Assembly (NCBI RefSeq): GCF_013373865.1
Contig: NC_050472.1
Location: 5,947,276 to 6,011,275, forward strand
DNA length: 64,000 nucleotides
Direction of reading: 5' to 3'
Source: Monomorium pharaonis
Lineage: Eukaryota; Arthropoda; Insecta; Hymenoptera; Formicidae
The stretch's first letter is position 1, and every line of letters begins with the position of its first letter. A program made the position numbers and the translations under genes. Positions 1 through 12,686 of the stretch are shown piece after piece. The notes beneath the pieces were generated by a model that had not been told where the DNA came from, ran no database searches, and worked only from the letters and a program-made list of their open reading frames with translations.

Positions 1-87
1 CCCTGCAACGTAAAAATTCTAATTGGCAAAAAACCACGCGTTGTGCATATCAATAAATTAAAGGTAGCACACGTGGATCCAGGATGA
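1..87 (+). mobile_element. 3' end of a Ty3/gypsy-type pol reading frame (integrase C-terminus)
   Basis: The window opens inside a reading frame of 28 codons ending at TGA 85-87. The translation contains the stretch VVHINKLKVAH, which resembles the chromodomain-like tail of gypsy integrases, where a hydrophobic run precedes His-x-Asn-x-Leu-Lys. It is only the last codons of a longer polyprotein lying left of the window. No 3' LTR could be delimited in the AT-rich DNA that follows. Assignment to gypsy rather than BEL or copia is an inference from this short tail. Confidence 0.55.
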
Positions 88-1603
88 GCGCCTAATCATT
101 ATTTCTGTTAAAAAATATTTAATTTCCTTAACCCAAACTACCAAATAAACAAAAATCACATTCAATGATTTCTTCTCATAGTAATGCCCAACGTAGTAAC
201 AAATTTTATATATACATATACAAGGTTGAGTTAACATGTTCCTATTACTTTGTAAAGATAAATTCTAAACTTTGTAATCATTACTCATTGGTAATTATTA
301 CTCATTGGTAATAAAGTATTGACGTTATTAACGTTTATTATCGTTACTATATAAGCTTAGAAAGTAACGATTTGTTACCGTTTTCGTTATTTTTTGTAAT
401 ACTAAAATAAGATATTATATAGATATACATATCTCTCTATAATATTTTACTTTGGTATTACAAAGAACTTACAATAACCATTAGATTTTAAAGTTATGTT
501 ATTTATTAATGTAGACAGTAGAAATGTAATAACAAATATTAAAACTTAAAATTCTAAGGTATATAAAACAAACCATATCTTTATACTAAATTCAACCTTT
601 GAATAATTTTTTTTCTTTTTACATTAATTTTACTTTATTATTATTGTCTTTAGACAAATTTAGAGTGTAATTCACTAACGTACAAATTTTATAAACAATT
701 TTTATAAAATGTTATTTTCAAACATTAATAACTTTATTACTAATACATTTTGTATTCACCTTCAATACTAGAGAAGAAGATGGTATATGGTCACCCATTT
801 ACATTTTACACAAAAACTATTAATAATTAATATTTAAAATTAAAATTTAATAGCTATACTTATTAAAGCGTTGTTTATTAGATTTTAGATTAAAATTTTA
901 AATATTTCCTATATAACATATTATTTACAAGAATGTAACAACACTGCATAATGGGTCAAAAGGCAAAAGAGATGGTAATATGACTACCACAAAAATAAAT
1001 GTAAAAAAATTGCTTTTGTCAAAAAGTTATAATATTTTGTGACAAAATTATATATTTATATAAAATAAATTGTTAGGTTAAAAAAAAACTGTAACATAAC
1101 TGTAAAGAGAAATAAAGGTACTCACTAAAATATAGGATTTTTAGGTTTATACGTAATCTCTTCCTTCTATTGTGATAATAATTTATACATGTCATTACTA
1201 TTGGTATTGGTTAACAGTAGAATGACAATAGATATATTAAGGAATTTTTTCAACATAGAGACGATCGAAAGTGACCATATTACGAGCACGTTTAAATAGT
1301 TATATTAACAAAATCCTATGTCATTGTTTAACTTTGTATAATTCAAAATGTGTACAGCCAAATAAAAAATTAAATAACAAAAAAACATTAAAGTGTACGT
1401 ACATACATTATTAATTATTATACTTGAGCGCTAAACAAGCGTGCAAATTAAATATAAAAATATTATAATAACAAACTAATTATTATAAAAAAGAATTGTT
1501 ACGTAAAAAATAACAATGACTGTATTACAAATAACGTGTTATTTTCAATTTTGTTTATTATTATAAAGAGTATACTTCTTTAATTATATTAATATTACGT
1601 TAC
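88..1603. other. AT-rich stretch without a recognisable gene
   Basis: This segment is very AT-rich, with short inverted and direct A/T repeats and no ORF of note on either strand. It probably holds the 3' flank or LTR of the retroelement ending at 87. The missing downstream exons of the CYP4 pseudogene would be expected here; I looked for the following CYP4 exon on the minus strand and did not find it. Confidence 0.5.
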
Positions 1604-2468
1604 CTTCACTGGTAAGAAGACCCGTGCCTAATCAAGGATGAAATATATCATAAACTATACCTTTATCGATGTATTTTGTACTGCTTAGCATTATCTAGTA
1701 AATTATAAAAAGCATTAAGTTCAATACTGTAACTTAATCTTAATAATAATAATTAATCTCTTTAAAATATCTTAACATTATACTACATTTAAATTATTGT
1801 TTTCTACTAATTAAAAAAATTTTCTTGTAACATGTAAATAATCGAAAAATTCCTTTTTAGTTTACACACAGAAATAATAGATATTTAATTTACTCTTTTT
1901 AATATTTTATTACCTCCAAGTCATCAGGATGTCGAATGGATATAATAAAAAAAGAGGAAACCCATAGTTTAAAAATAGGATAATATTGATTAGGAAGAGT
2001 AAGTAAAGCTTTCCAGAATTTCTCTGAAAATTTGTGCAAGTATATCAAATTACAAATATTGAGAATAAATAAAAATTGAATTTGATTTTACATAGAATTT
2101 TAATACATGTGTTTTGAATCAATTTTTTGCACTCGGATTAGATTAAAAATAAATCATAATAATTTAAAAAAAAATGTAAAAAGTTATTGAACAATCTTCT
2201 CTCTTTCTTATGTAATAATAAAAAATATTATATACAGATAAACATTAATATTTACATAATTTGAAGAATTAGTTTATTTATAAGAATGTGTTAAAAGTTA
2301 TTTTAACTTACCTCGTGAACGCAGCAGTAAAAGTATGTTACCAATAATTGGATAACCTGATGGTCCTGGTATTTTATGGAATATTTGTCCATTTAGTCCA
2401 TTGTGCACGTAACAATGACACACCAAATATACCACAGGAATAAATAATAATAATATAATAATAAACAT
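1604..2468 (-). pseudogene. CYP4-family cytochrome P450, 5' part only, in-frame stop
   Basis: Three consecutive exons of a family-4 cytochrome P450 are visible with correct GT-AG junctions and matching phases. Exon 1 (2468 to 2312) has a hydrophobic membrane anchor and the proline-rich hinge KIPGPSGYPIIGN. Exon 2 (2023 to 1914) continues with EKFWKALL and YYPIFKLW and ends HPDDLE. Exon 3 (1694 to 1604) carries the CYP4 hallmark LGTGLLTSE, but the Trp that normally precedes it in HPWLGTGLLTS is TGA (1634-1632). The substrate-binding and heme-binding exons (Cys loop, ExxR) are absent from the DNA to the left, which instead ends in a retroelement. Family members are ER monooxygenases of fatty-acid, pheromone or xenobiotic metabolism. 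I call it a truncated pseudogene; an assembly error at the stop plus very long introns is the alternative. Confidence 0.8.
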
Positions 2469-5229
2469 TCTTGTAGTAATAATTGTTCTATTCGGGTTCA
2501 ATTTCCTGTAGTCTCGTGTGCTTTTTCAATCTTTGGAAATTGCACGTAAAAGCATTTTATATCTCTTTACGATAAATAAAATAAATATGATATAATCTTA
2601 TTATTATCATGATAAGATTGATAGATTTATGTAAACACATTTCATAATACTGTCCAACTCATTAAAGACCTGAACTACATAATTCTTATATATTTTTCTC
2701 GTTGAAAAAAGTATCGTAAATAAAATTGCCCGTTTTTAAATTTAAACTTAAAAATGCCAATAATATAGAAGTTATTGTCCTAATGAACTTATTAAGTTTA
2801 TCTAAACGTTTGGCAAATAATTACTTGTGTTTTAAAACACAACACGTATCAAAATACGTTACTTAAGAAAATATATAAATATATAATAAATATATTCTCT
2901 TTGTTTCTAAAGTAAAAAGTGAATCACTAAAAATTATATACAAAAAAAATCTAAATGTCTTTTTTCTCAATTAAAAGAATTGTTAATTTGTTAATTTCAT
3001 AAAGCAGTTAACATTATCTAAAATGTTTTTGAAGTATTTATTAATTGCGTGTTATGTAATCGCATTTTGTTAATTTATAATCAATTTGGATAAATATTCT
3101 GAATAAATATGTTCCTTACTATACAAAGTTTTGTGATACACTGATGCTTTCTCAAATGCGTTCGCTTATATTCTGAAATATCCGTTTACTTGTTTTTTTT
3201 TTGCAATTTTGTTGATAACTTTTATGCACATTGGACCTATCAGTTTGTGGGATATTGAGACACCTGCCTGTTTTCCTCTTTCGGTCAGACATGTTTTCTC
3301 TGCCATCGCGAAGTCCGTTTATCACACTGACATATGAATGTAGCCTATCCGTGCGCAGCAGCGATTGTCTGTTAATTTCAATGTTCATGGCAATTCTGTC
3401 AGTGTAATTACATCGATGATCGATAGTGGGGATTCCAAGGCCACACCGTCATTTAAATTAAAAACTCATGATAATGTTTTTCTTGATTTACTACTTGAAC
3501 TTTTTTTTACGATGAATGATAATAAATACAAGTCTTAATTAAGTCTTAAGATACAAGTTTCAAATTCATATATTAAGAATTCTTGAATTTTATATCAGCT
3601 ACGGTTGATATTTATAACTAATCTTATTTCAAGACCGAACTGAACCCTTTTGTACTCCGGTTTTCCCAGAAAAAATGCGCTTTATATGGAAACGATTTTT
3701 GGAGATGTTAATTGATTTCAAATCAAAATTAAAATTTAAAAAGGTAAATTTAGGATGACGGTTAAATTCTAAAATACTAAAATATCGATAAATTTCTAAT
3801 ATGAGCGCGGATTAAGGTTTCTTTGTGATTACTAATTACAAATCAAAGGCAAGAAATATAACTGAAAATAGCGTATTTAAAACAATAAAAGTATTACAAA
3901 AGTCTGAAAGACAATGGTGCTTGCGCATACTTTGAATACATATATAAAATATTACAATATTTCTTACAATCCAGTTTTAATCTTTTTTCATTTTTTTCAC
4001 AATTAAATAAAATTTTAACTAAATAATCAATTCAATAAAATTTTGACATAATTAACATGTGATTATTTTTTAGTACCAAAAAGATGGATTTTTTACAGTT
4101 CAAAAATGTAAATGTTTTAAATAGTTATATTCAATTTAAGAATATAACTATATTATAATATAAAACATATTAAAACATAGATAATCTAAAAAGTTATACG
4201 TATTTGTTGCACATTTTTTAACAAATATAATGTGTTGAAATGTTTTATTAAACACCAATAAATTTCGAATAATATGTTTTTACTTATTATTTTAATTTAA
4301 CTTTGAATATTTTACCTAAATTGCTTATTGAAATAATAGAAGCAGCCACCAATATTATATAGTAATGCGATCATGCACGAACAATAATCGGAATAATCGG
4401 ATGACGGCTGTGATTGGTTGGGACTGTTGGGAGTGGCGCGCATTTTGAATGTAATACTTTGTTATAATGAATAATCAATTTTCGTAAAAAGATATTTATT
4501 TATGATTTTTGAAAATAACAAATTTTTAAATCAAATTAAGGTAATAAATGAAATATTTAATAAAATTAAAAAAAATAAAATTATATAAATATATCATTAA
4601 TAAAAATAATATATGAGTACAGATTCAAAATATAAATTTCTAATATGAGTACATATTTTAAATCTAAATAAAAGAATTTGTATTGCTAATCAAAATCTCA
4701 AACTTTTTAACAAGAAGTTGCAAAAAAATATGTTCGCAAATCTGTTTATTTAGTGCACTGTAATAAAAATATTGTGTTTGTACTTTTACAAGAAACAGAT
4801 AATAAACTTTAAAAAAGTCTAAGAATTCTCTATATAATTATTATATCATGATATTATTTGTTAGCAAAAGACAAAGGATAAGAATATAAATTATTAAGTG
4901 GCTTCCACGCCACCCATGAGGTGCCACTATTAGCGCGTTAAGGTTTTTTTTACGTGGACCTTCGCCAGTAGCCCTATTATACCACATTTAATTTATTTAT
5001 ATTGTTATAACACATCTATTTTTTAGAGATGTGAGGTCCAACAAACCAGACCAGTTTTTTATTACTGCTTATTTAATGCATCTGATAATATAATATTAAT
5101 GATATAAATACTAGCTAATTAATATACATTACTTAATATACACTACAAAGTTTAAAAGCATACAATAAAATTTTATCATAATATACAATGTATTATATTT
5201 TTATTTTAATAAAAAAGTATTTATAAAAA
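2469..5229. other. Intergenic AT-rich DNA between the CYP4 remnant and UMPS
   Basis: No supported gene. A 78-codon minus-strand ORF at 3152-3388 is of unknown nature, with no recognisable domain or flanking splice logic, and is not called. Short GC-richer islands at about 4370-4450 and 4900-4990 look like remnants of dispersed repeats but could not be classified. The right end contains AATAAA-type signals on the minus strand just beyond the UMPS stop codon, so the last roughly 100 bases are probably UMPS 3' UTR. Confidence 0.4.
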
Positions 5230-7024
5230 CTAATTGATTATGTTTATTCGTTCCTCGTACGCGTTCCATAGTTGTCTTTTATATTCTAAAATGGCCTTTA
5301 AATAACCATGAGGCGATTCCGTGATACCTCTACCGACGACTGCCAAATCGGCACCAGCATTGATAACCGATCGCGGATCGTTGTATTGCTGATCTAGATT
5401 GTCACCGCTCTTAGACAGTTTGACACCAGGCGTTAACTGAACTAGTCTGGGTTGCGCTGTGAGATTAGATTGACACACGAGACCTACCACCAGATCAGAA
5501 GCTTCCTCCGCCATCAAGACCGCGCTCTTCAGATAATCACCGGTAGTCAGTGCACCTTTGCTCGACATCTCGGCGACAAGGAAAATGCCGCGCGGCTCGG
5601 TGATGTTCTCCCGACTTTTTTTAAGCGCGTTGATAACAGATGCGCCCGATACCGGATGCACCGTGATCAAATCGGCCCATTCGGCAATCTTGTACAGGCC
5701 ATGCCTGTACTGTAATGATACCGTATTGCCGATATCGCCAAATTTACGATCTTCCATCAACAGAAATTTGTGCTGCGTTGCTAATTCTTTAAGCCGAAGA
5801 ACGAAGCTCTCACTGAAATCCTCTACGACATCCACATGAGTCTTTAGAACTGCGATATGAGGCCCTGCTATGTTTGCCAATTCCAAAATTGCGTCCGTTT
5901 TCTTTAAATCGGCCGCCAAGCAGAGATTAGTTTGTTTCGATTCCATTAGCTCAAGCAGCTCAAAGGCCAATGGATTCGTCGTTAGCTTGGCGCGTTTACC
6001 ATATGGCAGTTTCAATCTACCATCTGGCACAGCTACAAGTAAAAGCAATAGATAATAATGACTAAACTGTAAAGTCATAAATTAGAATGCATTATACTTT
6101 GCGTGTACAAGTTATAAAATAGATAATTTACCTTGAACGGAAATGCTTGGTGCCCGATTCGTTGCCAAATAATTACTAACGTCTTCGACTATTTCAGACG
6201 TAACCTTTCCAGCCTCGAGAAGATACTTCATGAATTGCGTTATCACAAAGAGACTCTTAACTTTGATCCCATGATTTTCGAGATTCTTTCTACCACCTTG
6301 TTCTCTATCGATAATCACATAGGCCTCCCTCACATTCAGGTTTTCCTTCTTCAAGGCATCGACAGTCTCTAAAATGCTGCTACCACTTGTAATAATATCC
6401 TCGATGATTATGCAGTATTCGCCAGGTGAAAAGATACCCTCTATTAATTTCTTGGTACCATATGACTTTGCTTCTTTTCTCTTCATTAACATGGGAATCT
6501 CTTCCTGCGCTGATATTAAGGTGGTTAATGGTAGTGCTGTATATGGCACACCACAGATTCGGGACACTTTGGTAGGGTTGTCTACCAATGTCCATAAAGC
6601 TTTTGACAACTTCAGCTATACAATAAAAATATGAATTAATATTATACACATCTCATAAGAGCAACTTCCACTAAATTTTAATTAAATTAATTCAATTAAC
6701 AAAGTTGCTTACAGCAAAATTTTTAATCATATAATATAATGTCACTATTTTAATGTTTTTTTTATGCATCAGAAAGTTAATATTTTCTATCTAACTTAAA
6801 AAAGTAGTAATAATAAGTTAATCATCAATTAAGTTAATTACAATTTAATCAAGATCCTAAATTCATCAAATGCTTATACTCACCATTAATTTCGGATAAG
6901 AAATTATTATACGCAAGTCAAAATATATCGGTGTAGTTAAGCCGATTTTTGTCTTAAATTCTCCGAATTTTATGGCACGAATATCATATAGTTCTACTGC
7001 CAATTCCTTTAAGAGCGTTTCCAT
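5230..7024 (-). CDS. UMPS: Uridine 5'-monophosphate synthase (bifunctional OPRT/OMPDC)
   Basis: This catalyses the last two steps of de novo pyrimidine synthesis in the cytosol: orotate plus PRPP to OMP, then decarboxylation to UMP. Three coding exons join in phase: 7024-6884, 6615-6132 and 6023-5230, predicting 472 residues, close to the usual animal length of about 480. The N-terminal orotate phosphoribosyltransferase domain covers about residues 1-205, with the PRPP-binding motif IIIEDIITSGSS near 115-127. The C-terminal orotidylate decarboxylase domain has the catalytic Lys/Asp motif EDRKFGDIGNT near 299-309, with Gly where Ala is more common. The start ATG at 7024 is chosen because the following residues METLLKELAVELYD match the family N-terminus and the exon ends in a consensus GTGAGT donor. 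All key motifs are intact, so it should be functional. It is the only intact gene left of the transposon cluster. Confidence 0.96.
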
Positions 7025-8007
7025 CTTGACTGTAATCATAACGGCTTATTAAAAAATTTTTCGTGCACAGTGTTAAACATTTGATTGCAAAACAAGTAAC
7101 TTCAGAATGTAATATTCGACAAGCAAAAATTTTAATTTTTAATTTAATACAACTAGACACCACAGACGCGTGCTTCACGCGCGCTATGACTTATTTTTTA
7201 CCTTTAAAAAATATATTACAACAATAACCATCTATATAAATTTGACAGCTCAAAATACAATCGCAATGACAGTTATTCTTGCAACACGAAGTAAGCGCAG
7301 CGTTATTGAAAAAAATAATAAAATGCGTACATTAATTTTTAGAAAATAGAAAACTGATTCTTACATAAACTCTATAAGAATCACTTATTTTTAGTTTTAT
7401 GATTAAAACAAGTAATATACGAAAAGGTTTAAATAAAAATTATCAATATTTATAAAAATTATTAAAACGATGTCTAAAGATTAATGTTTTTAATTTGTTT
7501 CCATTTTAATATTACATGATATGAATATAATTATAATTCGAATATAAAGAAATTAATAGTGTAAATATAAATTAATCTATGGTTTTATTTACTTTAAGTA
7601 AACAAGAGAAATTAAAAAAATAAAATAAAATTTATAAAAAAAACATGTAATCTAAAAAAATTTGTATAAGTATACGCGTGTATATTTAATTTTTAGTTTT
7701 ATTAAAAAATGTCACGAGAGATATTTGAAAAAAATCATAAATAGAAATATAGTAAAAAATGTTAAAAGAAATATATGAAAAGAGGAACATATCCTGAAAA
7801 GAAAAAATATTTGAAACTTCTGTTTTCTCGTCTGTCCCACTAAAACAATCATATGCTAATAACTTTGCAATTATTAAAAATTGTGTGAAAACTGATAATA
7901 TTTCAAACGACATCTTACAATCAGTGTATTAGTGCATCTCGTGCTCCTATTAAAAATGATGAATTTCTATGCCAGATTTTGGAATCTTCAACAGAGATAT
8001 TTATAAA
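7025..8007. other. UMPS upstream region and AT-rich flank
   Basis: About 300 bases directly upstream of the UMPS start (7025-7330) are less AT-biased and likely hold its 5' UTR and promoter; no certain motif was identified. Beyond 7330 the DNA is simple AT-rich sequence. A 75-codon minus-strand ORF at 7686-7913 has no recognisable features and lies against the edge of a transposase-like fragment. Confidence 0.4.
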
Positions 8008-8445
8008 CTATCTTAGGTTTTGGGCAATTAGCCATCATATCGCTGTAACTGCTGTTAACGATTTATTAAAAATTTAAAAATTACATCTAAAGTTAGATTC
8101 ATTGACATCAGATGCACGTAATATACTAAACAGTAAAGATGACAGTAACAAAATAACCAATCTGTCTCCTGGAAAGTACTATCACTTTGCATTAGAATCT
8201 AAGTTATTATTAAAATTAATTCAGAATAACTATAAAGAAGATAAAGTAAACATATCAATAAATATTGATGGATTTTTTGTAATGAAAAGTAGCGGAAACC
8301 CATTTTGGCCAATTTTGGTAAAAATTGATGATTTGAAACAACTTAGACCATTTCCAATTGCTGTTTATCATGGGGAAAGTAATCCTAATAGTAGACTACT
8401 AGTATTAATAATAATGGTTTTTTTTTAAGATTTTTTGAGGAAATA
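8008..8445 (+). pseudogene. Transposase-domain gene, N-terminal fragment
   Basis: A degraded reading frame resembles the large transposase-domain proteins repeated throughout ant genomes. Recognisable blocks are FLRFWAISHH (around 8010), NISINIDGFF, SGNPFWPILVKIDD and FPIAVYHGESNPNS (8260-8390), the order expected for this family. There is a frameshift near 8070 (the frame changes at a run of A), and another at the T run near 8413-8425, after which NGFFLRFFEEI continues in a shifted frame. The next part of the family sequence appears 7.4 kb downstream at 15861, but the motif NGF-RF-EE is present in both places. These are therefore either two independent decayed copies or one gene split with a duplicated edge. 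Biochemical activity is not expected. Confidence 0.6.
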
Positions 8446-8660
8446 ACACACGTGATGGCACGTGATTCGCAAGTGTTCGCAAGCAATTGTAAGAAGGTAG
8501 ATATTCGATTCTCGTCTCTCGTTGTGACCACCGATCTGTAAGGACGCACGAATCCTTCTCATCTAACTTCTGCTACGCCTTTGATCTCATCTATACACTA
8601 GTCTTTTTTGAAGTGGATCGGCTATCTTTACTTTTTGAATCATCAATTCTGTCTTATAAC

Positions 8661-9546
8661 CAGAGATGGGTAGCAGCAAATACTTTTGTCTTCAAATTAC
8701 ACATTCAATTACATATTACTTTTATAATTTGTAATTGAAATCCATTTAATTATCCATTATTTTCAGCATTTGTAATTAAGTTCCATTTAATTACTCATTA
8801 TTTTGAGCATTTGTAATGGATGTCCAAAGTAATTAAATTACACTATTGTAATGTAATTACATTTGTGTGATTTAATTACATTTGCGTGATTTAATTACAT
8901 TTGTGTAATTTAATTATATTTGTGTAATTTAATTACATTTGTGTAATTTAATTACATCTGTGTAATTTAATTACATTTTAATTTTTATTCAAATTGAGTT
9001 AACGACAAAGAGAACGTGAGAGTGTACATACTGTACATACTGCAAAAATAATATATTGTGTATCTAGCGGAGAAAGCGACATTTTTTAGACGATCGTGAA
9101 GTTTGCCTTCTGCTTGGGCGGCAATCATACGAGTCTGAAAGAAAAGCTTTCTCCCATGCATAAGATATTTTTCATAAGTTATGAACTTATGTTAACTCAA
9201 TTCGAATAAAAATTAAAATGTAATTAAATTACACATACAGACGTAATTAAATTACACAAATGTAATTAAATTACACAAATGTAATTAAATTATACAAATG
9301 TAATTAAATTACACAAATGTAATTAAATTACACAAATGTATAAATAAATTACACAAATGTAATTACATTACAATAGTGTAATTTAATTACTTTGAACATC
9401 CATTACAAATGTTCAAACAAATTAGTAATTCAATGGTGTTTAATTACAAATGTTCAAAGTAATGTGTAATTAAATCACATTTAATTATTCATTGTTTTGA
9501 GCATTTGTAATTTGGTAATAGTCAATTACAAATTCGCCCATCTCTG
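8661..9546. mobile_element. hAT-like foldback element with AATTACA-rich arms
   Basis: The segment starts CAGAGATGGGTA and ends with the inverse complement of CAGAGATGGGCGAA, a terminus typical of hAT superfamily elements. The two arms, roughly 8661-8990 and 9190-9546, are long inverted copies of each other, filled with short tandem units of the type TGTAATTTAATTACA. A unique spacer of about 190 bases lies between them (around 9000-9190). No coding capacity is seen, so it is non-autonomous. A clean 8-bp target duplication could not be matched at the edges. It interrupts the decayed transposase/DUF4806 region. Confidence 0.7.
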
Positions 9547-9840
9547 TAAGTATGGTAATTATTTTGTTCATTTTCAGAAATTTATGAATCAGCTTTGAAG
9601 GCTGAAAAAGAAGCTGTCGCTTCATCAGAGTTACAACTTGGAATGAGAGTAGAAAAAAAATTAGACATAACAAATTTGAGAGTTACGTTGATTATCCTGG
9701 ACCTCTAAAATTAATTGTGAAACACAATGAACTTGATAAAGCTAATATCGCAGGTTAATGCATTTATTGCATTTTACAATTATTGGTATTTTCATATTTA
9801 TCATATAATGGAGCATCGCTGAGGTGAACATTGTCATTGT

Positions 9841-10200
9841 TTACCCGTGCCACTGAACGATATTTCTGTCAGAATCTCTGTAAAGTGTTTTCGAACCGAA
9901 ATAAAAGGCATTCATTTTCTTGATTAGAAAGATGGCGGAGTGAGAGAGTTTGAAGTTAAGAGGCTCCGGAAGAAAAAAGTGGTGAGTGGTGGAGGAGAGG
10001 AAAGTGAGAGGTTGGAGTGATAAATTCGGAAAGAGGAGAGTGGAGAGTGTCAGGGCAATTGGAGGGAACGTAAAGGAGGATGGAGCGTTTAGAACAGCAT
10101 ATCTTCGCTGTACCGAAAAAGATTTTGAACGTTGTGTCATGGAATGGTTTAGATGCAAATGTACGCAAATAAAAACAAGAAAATGAAAGAGAAATAAAGC
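9841..10200. other. Unidentified segment with a 66-codon ORF
   Basis: GC-richer than its surroundings, with a plus-strand ORF at 9986-10186 (basic, no known motif) and overlapping minus-strand ORFs. It sits inside the intron-like gap of the DUF4806 remnant and may be part of an unclassified inserted element. No boundary repeats were found. Confidence 0.25.
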
Positions 10201-10229
10201 TTCCTAATCATCTTTCAGTGTAAGACTTT

Positions 10230-10540
10230 GTTTATAAAATATTTTAATTATAATAAAAAAATTTACCAAATCATATGTATACATGAACAGGGTAGATCAA
10301 GATCGAACTCTCCGAAAATAACTAATATATAATTAAAAAATATCAAGAAGAAAGAATTAAAATAAATATTGAAATGAATATATAAATAAAGAGAAAGGGT
10401 AAAGAATTAAATGATGAAATGTAACAAGATCAAAAACATTAATATTTAAACAATTCCTAATAATAATTTGATTGTAAAGAAAAAATAGATCAAATGTAAA
10501 ACAGAAAACAGAGACCAATTCATATGCTCTGAAAATATTG
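10230..10540. repeat. Dispersed repeat, copy 1 (matches 15242-15540)
   Basis: This segment and 15242-15540 share an ordered series of near-identical blocks, including AACTCTCCGAAAATAACT and ACCAATTCATATGCTCTG, in the same orientation. The second copy abuts the outer end of an LTR at 15241, indicating that the LTR element inserted into a copy of this repeat. No coding capacity is seen. Confidence 0.75.
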
Positions 10541-11111
10541 CGATTTTTACTACATATGTTATTTTTTCAGCTACTTCACAATCGCAAGCAAAAGAGGATT
10601 TTAAAGATCTTTTGCACTCATCCGATTTAAATTACAAACAATGCAATACCATTTATTCAGAAAACGAGCGTAGTAATTCGACACAATTTGCTAAAAACAA
10701 TGTAAAGGAAACTACATATAAACTATCTGCGCAATACGGGGGGGTATAAGCATAAGCAAATGGAAAATAGATCATAATTTTTATAATAGGCATGTATGTA
10801 TGTATCATATCAGTAATTAATAATTTTGTATGGTTGCCGACGATACTTCATTAAAAAAATTCGCTACAAAAGCTTTGACAAATCTAAAATATAAGATAAA
10901 CATTGTTATTGCAAATCTAAATGAATTAAATGATGAACGAAACGTATGTACAAAGTATAAAAACCAACCAGACGAAAAAAATGAAGAGGAACAAAATCCG
11001 TTTATCTCTATGTTTCTTATAAAAAACGACGGAGAGTTACGAACATTAGAGAGATTCTTAATGAACAAAGAAAATCACGCAAAGTTGGGAAGATATTTAG
11101 ATAAATTTTAA

Positions 11112-12485
11112 GCACTATAAAATATACTTCTTATTAGTGAAACGGAATAATTAGTTTATGAATGTTAATAAACTGCTGATAAATTTAATGTAATTTTTAT
11201 TATTTGAGATGAAAAAAACTTTTTTGTGAAATATTTTTGCATGTTGAATCCGAATCAGTTATTTGCTTTTCTTTACCATTTTCCAAGTATTTTGACATTT
11301 AAAGTTGATTATGATAAAGCATAAACTAATATAAATAAAAGCATATATGTGGCAAGTTACCGTAAGCAATTAGAGACTTGTACGATTTTGCTGAGACACA
11401 CTTGGACATCTAGAAAAGGGTTAACTAGAAAAAAGTTCCAAAATGTTTGCAATCATCTCTGAACATTTTTCGTTCATTGATTCCTTCCTACTCGAAACAA
11501 AGTATCACATCAACAGGAAATCTAATAAAGAATCTAAAAGATCGGCCGACTTCTCGTAAAATTAGTTTTACTTCCGTGCCAAAGGACTCCTTATGCTGCG
11601 AGGTAAGAAGAAAGAAGATGAACGATGACAGGAAATCTCGTGCGTAAAATAAAAAAAAAAAGGCAAATTTATAAGACTACTATTAGGACACTTTCAATCG
11701 TGTCAAGTTTTACAATGCCTAAAAGAAAGAATCGTATCGTACATAATTTAGCTTAATTATTACAGTATTTTTGTTGTATATAAATGCTTTTTTGAAAAAT
11801 ATATAGATAATTTAATATAAATTTTGTACACATAATAATACATTTTATCTATAATTAGAAATTTTATTGGACAAAAATTATAGTAATTAAAAATACATGT
11901 TTAAGTACGCATTGACTTACAGTTCTCATAAAATATAGATTAGACAAAAAGGAATAAAATTTTTGCATAAAATTATTAATTTGCAGATATTCAATTATTG
12001 TTAAACTAAAATTGTAGAAAATCAAATATTTTATATAATTTTAAAGTTTTTATTAAAAATTGCATTTGCAAATTTGTAACAAAAATCAACCAATATTTTA
12101 GAAATACAATGAAAAAAATTAATATATTTTAATTCCGTTAGTTCCATCGATACTTGAACATTATTATACATCAATAAACTGTATATTAATATTCTTATTT
12201 ATTTTTTATTACAGCATCTAAATTTTAAGCAATGTGCGTTGGGGCGCAAATTTTTATAACTGTTAGATCTTTTATTATTTTTATCTTTCCTAATTATAGA
12301 TAAAATGTGTACAAAGTTTTTAATAAATCATCCACTTTCCGAACTATACTTTCCGAAGAAAGTTTAGATAAAAATAACTTTCTTCTTAGCCTTTAAAACA
12401 ATATAACATATAATTATGATTACTTAAATAAGTGGAGCGAAGCATGGCTCGATTTACATTTAATTGATTGTAAGCGACCATTGAT
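11112..12485. other. AT-rich DNA without a supported gene
   Basis: Mostly A/T-rich sequence. A 66-codon ORF at 11447-11647 contains a possible donor (GAG before GTAAGAAG, near 11604) but has no recognisable domain, so I do not call it a gene. Confidence 0.4.
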
Positions 12486-12606
12486 TCAATTATTGTTGCC
12501 ACCAATTTGTGGGGGAGGAAAGATAATTTATTACTGTAACCAATTTGTTTAATTGGTGCTGTCACCAGTTTGGGGAATGATAAATTATCGCTGTAACCAA
12601 TTATTA
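12486..12606. repeat. Short tandem repeat of about 60-bp units resembling the primer-binding junction
   Basis: Two imperfect units carry CACCAATTTG or CACCAGTTTG followed by a purine-rich tract, a TAAATTAT-like segment and CTGTAACCAATT. The motif CTGTCACCAATTTG also occurs at the putative LTR/primer-binding junction near 14306, suggesting that these units derive from, or recombined with, the LTR-retroelement leader. Confidence 0.45.
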
Positions 12607-12686
12607 TAACTAACACAAAAGAAAAAAAAAATATATATATACAAAAAAAAGGGGGTGGTTTACATTCGTCAGCAAGTCATGGGTGC

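Larger units (their letters stand above)
9578..11111 (+). pseudogene. DUF4806-type gene, decayed N-terminal portion
   Basis: Three pieces look like consecutive exons of the multicopy DUF4806 proteins that are mobile-element associated in ants. Piece 1 (from 9578 after TTTTCAG) encodes IYESALKAEKEAVASS and then shifts frame. Piece 2 (10571-about 10745, after TTTTTTCAG and before a GTATAA donor) encodes AKEDFKDLLHSSD. Piece 3 (10830-11111) encodes FATKALTNLKYKI, then the start of the DUF4806 domain, IKNDGELRTLERFL, and stops at YLDKF, where an intact domain would continue for about 50 more residues. A second, better copy is at 31140-33414. The domain has no established biochemical function. The intron between pieces 1 and 2 holds another repeat (10230-10540). 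Confidence 0.55.

Noticed and set aside
3152..3388. 78-codon minus-strand ORF
   Set aside because: Basic, Asn/Arg-rich, no domain, no supporting splice sites or neighbours; chance ORF not excluded.
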